Assembly: GCA_017654935.2 (NCBI GenBank)
Contig: CM065710.1
Coordinates: 19,096,492 to 19,160,491, forward strand
Reading direction: 5' to 3'
DNA from: Phymorhynchus buccinoides
Taxonomy: Eukaryota; Mollusca; Gastropoda; Neogastropoda; Raphitomidae
Length of the DNA stretch: 64,000 nt
The position numbers and the translations under genes were made by a program. This document shows, piece by piece, positions 56,371 through 64,000 of this stretch. The notes beneath the pieces are model-generated. The model saw only the letters and a list, made by a program, of their open reading frames with translations. It was not told where the DNA came from and searched no databases. Position 1 is the stretch's first letter. Each line of letters opens with the position of its first letter.

Positions 56371-56995
56371 GTGGCAGTTGCACCGAAGTCTTGCTGTGTG
56401 GCAGCCAGCGAGAGGGGCGACGCAGGATCTCCTCCCTCACCATGGGAGTTGAACGACTTGCAGACGGGATGGATCGACGGGCAGCAACTTGGACCGTCTC
56501 TGCAGTATGCCGATGCCCAGTGGACGTGAAGGGCGGGAGACCTCGGGCAGCTACCGCCTGTCTACTGGGGGTATTCACATCCGCCTGCAGAGAGGGCTCG
56601 ACTTGGCTGCGTGTCTACCAGCCCGCCCGCAACGACATCGACTCCCCGGTACGGAGCAGGTCGCCCTGTGGTCCTGACGACGGCCTTAGGAGGAAAAAGA
56701 CCATCTACAGCAGGAGCAGTTTTTACGCCAACGCCAACGGCAGCGACAAGCTTCATCAGATGCTTGCATCTACGCACCAAAATTCAACGATGCTAACAAC
56801 TGCATCACGCAACAAGTTCCAGACTCGGATCCCCACATCCGAGATGTTCCCGCAACCAACAGCGTTATCCGCGATTCCAGGATGCGCAACGTGTTCGAGT
56901 CATCGAAAGACGACGTATGCCACGTCACGAACTCCATTTTCAAAATTCAGTACGGCCCCCATCATCATCATCATCATCAACGAGAAGACTATCCA
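56371..56995 (-). mobile_element. Upstream part of the YR element, copy B
   Basis: Matches 33,771-34,370 with small indels near 56,780-56,830 and a shorter ATC run. Confidence 0.55.
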
Positions 56996-58324
56996 GCCTT
57001 CAAGCAGAACGACCATAAGGACCTACGGTCAATTGGACGGAAAACTCATCTTCTTCTTTCTCAAACGCTCCTTTCATCACTCCACATACCACTGGGTGAT
57101 TTCCTACTGTTTGTTCTTCTTCTCCCAAAGATAGGTACGATGATAAGGCATAATTCATCAGCCCACACTTCAATCCTCAATTCTTGGAAAATGATGATGA
57201 TGATAATAGTAATAATAAGGGAGCTTCAGTCATACACTTCGTTGTATACCGACCGACTTGGGGCGTTTTTATGCAATTGATTGAATTTACTGGCTACTTA
57301 TGATACACAATTTTTGTTTGTCATAATTTCAGTGCTGTGCAAATTAAGAATTGAACCTATACCACAGGTAGAGAAAAACGGAATTCAAAGTTTGAAGCTT
57401 AAGTACATCAATAAACGAAACCTTTGTAGCGTGGAAAGAGTTTAGGCGTTTACTTTGATATCTTCGCTATTAGCAAGAGAAAGAAATGTAGCAACACAAT
57501 GCTTCGTTTTATCACAATGATTAATCAAAGTAGGTAGGGGTAGCGCTATAACAAAAAGGCCAGGGGCATTCAATCCACAAGGCGCTCTAAACACCCAGAC
57601 TATCACGAGTATAGTCATATGTCTCAGTTCAGTCTGACGCAACACAGGGACAGAGACCGGCCGAGACTCATTAACATACTGGAGTATCCTCACGTGCTCT
57701 GCTCTGGCCGTACCAGTGGTGGTCAACATCAAAGTGACCCTTTTGCTATATGCCGACATACACTGAGTGAGCAAATGCGTACAGGGTTGAAAACCACGTT
57801 TTCACGTAAAGCCAGACTGTGATACGTGAGTCAGTGGGAAAACAAAAAGCGTTCAGAAGGCTACCAAAGTAGTTTTCTCTTACTTTTTTTTTTACAACAA
57901 ACACTTTGATTTACGAGTTTGATAACAATTGAACAGGAACATTAAGATATTCAGAGTAAAAATAAAATGTTATGAAGTAAGCAAACGCCTTCCACTCCTA
58001 CCCTACCTGGGAAAAAAAATACAGTATTATGTAGGCCTACAACTGATAATCAATACGATTTTATTGTACGCTATTGCCCTTGTGTGGATATGCGATTTAA
58101 GGGCAGGCACAAAATAATAGTTTGTAAGAAAATAAAAGGTTAGTTGGTGAATGGAGAGGTAGGGGCTAAAATGGAGGTGTGGAAGGTGCTGTATAGCTGA
58201 AAAGAGCTTTTGCCTCTTGTGATCTTTATGACATAATGGTAATTTGCAGAGTGGACAGACTTACAAAAAAAAAGGAATGACAGACAAAGAAACACGAGAA
58301 AAAACCCCACATACACATTTCAAT

Positions 58325-58605
58325 ATGTGTGTATGCGTGTGCGTGTGTGCGTGCGCGCGCGCGTGTGTGATGTGTGAGTGTGTTAGTGTGTGTAGTTGTG
58401 TGTGTGTGTGTGTGTGTGTGCGTGTGCGTGCGGGTGCGTGTGTGTGTGTGTGTGACTGACAGATAGACAGACAGAAAGAGATAGACAGACAGAAACAGAG
58501 ATAGACAGATAGAAAGAGACAAACAGGACAGACAGACAAACAGAAAGAGATGGACAAACAGACAGAAAGATTCGGACAAACAGACAGAGATTGAGAGACA
58601 GACAA
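58325..58605. repeat. GT array followed by GACA-type array, copy B
   Basis: Counterparts of 35,686-35,970. The GT part is interrupted by TGATGTGTGAGTGTGTTAGT-like breaks. Confidence 0.9.
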
Positions 58606-58619
58606 CATTGATAGCTTTT

Positions 58620-59650
58620 AAGGCCGTTCTTAACCAAGCCAACACTTGGTTTGCCAACTGTGTTTGACAACACTTCCAACTAGTTTTGCATCTGAACCGC
58701 ACCAACACATGTTGGGCAACATTATCTACGGGGTTGGCAAACCAGGTTGGCACACAGGTTTTTGGTTTTCAAGCTATGGTTTGGGAACCTCTGTGTTCCT
58801 TCGTTTTGATTGGTCGAACTCTTTCGCGTTGAAGAATCCTTTCTTCATTTCACCTACTGCAGCAAAATGGCTGACATCACGAACATCAACCTAGATGCTA
58901 CAAGAACGTGTTTGTTCATCGATCTATGGTCTCAGTATCCCTTGCGCACACGTTAAAGCCCTTCCCACTATTCGGTACGAGTAGGCCGTGTGTGCCTGGG
59001 TGGGATGGATGACACGAATTCACATAGCACGAATCCTGTACAGTATTAATTAATGGTCAGAATGAAAACCGGTGAGCGCAGGATAAACATCCCCAACTGG
59101 AAGAAGAAAAAGGTGTTGGTAATTTCTTTTTTGCTGTCCCATGTTGCTTTTCTCTTTCTCCTCTCTCTCGCTTCTTCCTCCTCTAAACAGTTCATTTAGA
59201 ATTAGAATCATAGCAAGATCTTCTTCATCGCTGTCGTAGGCAGCCATTTTGGTTAGTTTATTTTCGGTGACGTATGCATATCATTAACCGGCGCGGTTAA
59301 GAGCCACAACTTGTGTTTGTCCAAATTTGTGGTTTTCAAACTAGTTGTCCAACCCTCTATTCGTACACAAAACCTAATCCACCGAACATGTTTACCAACC
59401 AGGACTACGTGATGAAAATTATGTTTTACGTCCTCTCGGTCATAGACACATATGGGACATTTGTAAATACAAAGATGGTGGGAACAATACTGGATGCAAT
59501 GCCCGAAGGCAGTGCAACACCAGTAAAGTCCCGAGTTTTTAACAATATAGATAGGTGTAGCAGTAACCACGCCTCGGTTAAACCTCATCGGCTATGGTGC
59601 CGCAACATTATTATTGATTACAGTTAAGTATTCTGGTTAAGAACAGGCTT
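58620..59650. mobile_element. Harbinger-like element, copy B
   Basis: Same inverted ends and inner frames as 35,984-37,007: the Myb/MADF start at 58,867-58,956 and the nuclease start from 59,247 on the minus strand with an added A. An R2 copy lies at 59,415-59,600. Confidence 0.6.
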
Positions 59651-59979
59651 TATAGGTGACCCATCGTTTGTGATGTAGGCATCAAACAAGTGTCAGCATT
59701 ACCGCCCTTGTGATCTTTGTGCGTTCTGTACTGTTTGGTCAACTACTATACCGCAGTACTGCATACCAGGCGGTAATGAAATACCAGGGGTAATTAAAAT
59801 GGGGGAAAAGGGAGGGGGGTGGTAAGCAGGATTGGAATGGAAAAGTGAACAGTATCTGCATGACATGTAATCCCACGAAAACGTACGAATGTATGAACAA
59901 TATTGTTTACTCTCTAACATTGGCAATTCACTAGAATGAAAACTGTTATGCTGATTAAAGACAAACAAAAAAACGTTTG

Positions 59980-62063
<2,084 letters not shown>

Positions 62064-62198
62064 TTCCGGTAATAAAATCTGGCAGGATAATAACCTCTGT
62101 TCCAATGATAAAATCCGGTGGGATTATAACCTGTTTCGGTAATAAAATCCAGGAGGATAATTATCTCTGTTCGGGAAATAAAATCTGACAGGATTAAA
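62064..62198. repeat. Four ~35-bp tandem units, copy B
   Basis: Same as 39,391-39,525. Confidence 0.8.
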
Positions 62199-63177
62199 GT
62201 GTCTTAGCACTTGGCAATGTCGGCCATCCAGACTGATCACTTTAAATGTTGCAGATTTCGAGAGCAACTAAGTTCAAATAAGTAGGTGTGGATTTCGAGT
62301 TTGTTTTATCAGAAGCAAACATAAAGAACATTCTTTCTAATTTTCCATTTAGGCTCAGGAACCTCCCTCTCATTTTGCATCAGGGCTTTGCAAAGGCAAA
62401 CATTTAGAGTTTAAAAAAAAAAGTTTTGTTGTGCCAATTCTTCAATTAAGTCCAGCATACTAAGATGCCAAGTTGCAGCCCAAACAAAGTGGGATAGTGT
62501 CAGCGGAAAACTGACCTTGACATGTGCTCGAACAAAGCAGCTGCAGAAAGTAGTAAGGAGCAAGAAAACTGAATCTAGTGAAAAAAGGAAAAATGCCTGT
62601 AGCGCAAATCTCGATGCTTGGGAGGGTGGTTCATATACCATAGAAAAATAATTTAAAACCGAGAACAAATAACAGTCTTCCCTGTTTCGATGCTTGAAAA
62701 ACGCAAAAAGAACACACCCTCACACAAACACAAACCATAGCTAAATTTCATCCAAAAAAAGCTTTTGGACACATTTTATGTTAGTTTTGCTTCCGTCACT
62801 AGGTCTATTTGTTGCCATAATGGTAATCACACTCTGTCAATTTAGCACAAAACTGCTAGCGATATAGTGTAACATCAAAGCAGACTAATATCACTCAAAG
62901 TTGTACAAACACCATTCCCAGAACGGTGCAAAAGATGTTATTCATACAGGCAACCAAGGCACAAACATCGTCGTCAACCACAATGTTGTAAAAACATCAT
63001 TCGAGCCATTTGCAGCAAAGGGCCAGGTACAAATCAACAGTGCGGTTAAAATAAAGACAACCGTGTTAAGGCACTGGTCTCTTCGCACAAAACAGCAGCG
63101 CAAAACGCCGGTTATACTGTACTAGCCTATGAGTGCCAAATCTGTGTCAATAGTCCCTGATAAAATGAAAGGGACAG

Positions 63178-63656
63178 GTTACAACTGAAATGCGGGTACA
63201 TCTGTCCAGTCTGGCTACCATGGTCTTGACTGAAGCGGGAACGTCTGGCACCAAGTGCTCCTGATACTCAACTGTCCTTACCACTAAGGACGTCACTAAC
63301 CGAATAATAATTGACCGATTGGCTAGACTGAATGACTGCAGATTAACACACACTTGTGTAATGACTCAGTACAGCTGTATGCACACACATAACTCATGCA
63401 CACAGCCAACACACAAGACCTTACTTCATGTAACGGCGTGGAAGGGTTCAGGATGGCACCACACCTCAGCCTCACAGGTCTCCACAGCCGTGTCAAAGGG
63501 ATACAAACTACCCAAGTGCTAAACCAACTTAGATGGAACCGCAGCTGTGGTAAATGGTCACAGGGCCCTCAGTCGTCTATTAAAATCCCCAAGCTGTGTG
63601 CATGAGTTATGTGTGTGCATACAGCTGTGCTGAGTCATTACACAAGTGTGTGTTAA
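63178..63656. repeat. FB1-related repeat and foldback FB2, copy B
   Basis: 63,178-63,318 matches 40,500-40,640. The FB2 arms are 63,344-63,409 and 63,592-63,656. Confidence 0.8.
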
Positions 63657-63907
63657 TTGTTTATTTCACCTTCATGTGCTTGCGTGAGTGTAGCATTTTG
63701 ATGTTTTTAGTTCAATTATTAAGGTAACAATCCCACAAATATACTAGTACTAGACTACAAGCTACTAACTCCCTTCCCTACACTATAACCCCTTATGTGT
63801 AGGTAACCTAGTCTAGACCTCCTATCCTTATGTCCAGTAACTTTTCCCCCACAGCCCCTAACAGTAACACTGCCGGCTGGAGTATCTGGAGACAGATCTT
63901 TCCTTAT

Positions 63908-63931
63908 GGGGGGGGGGGGGGGGGGGGGGGG
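63908..63931. repeat. Poly-G tract
   Basis: 24-bp G run; copy A reads GTGGGGGTGGGGGGTGGGGG-like sequence here. Confidence 0.9.
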
Positions 63932-64000
63932 TGTACATCCAGACTGACTGCTGTTCCTAACTCCGGCCACTACGAGTGCAGGCCGTATGACAACAGCTCA

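Overview
The window reads as nuclear DNA from an invertebrate animal, most likely a marine gastropod mollusc. The evidence is an intronless rhodopsin-like receptor with an ER-C motif in place of DRY (a form common in gastropod chemosensory-type receptor families), a very high density of long CT, GT and GAA arrays, and a mixture of Mag-type Ty3 elements, I-group and CR1/L2-like LINEs, a tyrosine-recombinase element, a Harbinger-like DNA element and small foldback repeats. There are no bacterial operons, no CRISPR array and no convincing intact tRNA or rRNA gene. The only gene I call as intact is the receptor at 6,630-7,784 (minus strand).

Layout. 1-5.4 kb: relics (5' part of a tyrosine-recombinase element, a tandem pair of a short interspersed repeat, a rearranged Ty3 pol fragment, AC arrays, an AAT-tailed repeat). 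5.45-8.45 kb: dispersed repeat R3, the receptor gene, and an array of about 80-bp units in both orientations just upstream of the receptor. 9.6-12.4 kb: degenerate tandem units and an I-group LINE interrupted by an 842-bp insertion with a tRNA-like head and 14-bp target-site duplications. 13.5-14.1 kb: a 22-bp minisatellite. 14.1-19.5 kb: gene-poor DNA with tandem units and GT/CT arrays. 19.55-24.59 kb: a full-length but defective Ty3/Mag-like LTR retrotransposon with 111-bp LTRs. 24.65-26.6 kb: a pair of 150-bp direct repeats and a second I-group LINE fragment (minus). 28.4-30.24 kb: a CR1/L2-like LINE. 30.3-41.3 kb: GAA/CAG arrays, R3, a foldback element, the tyrosine-recombinase element, a Harbinger-like derivative and spacer.

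From about 41.5 kb the window largely repeats itself in the same order: a second, 5'-broken receptor copy (42.06-43.2 kb), a 500-N gap placed exactly where the hairpin array begins, the LINE (43.9-45.9 kb), about 7 kb of sequence without a counterpart (45.9-53.0 kb), then a second copy of 30.3-41.3 kb at 53.0-64.0 kb. The last 9.7 kb is nearly identical between copies, while 43.9-54.3 kb is rich in small indels. This may be a recent tandem duplication or two haplotypes joined in the assembly; the sequence alone cannot decide.

I did not find a new multi-gene system. The most informative items are the collinear duplication with the receptor pair, the hairpin array that coincides with the gap, the Harbinger derivative carrying the first codons of two converging proteins, the nested tRNA-headed insertion, and a possible short signal-peptide exon at 48.7-48.9 kb.
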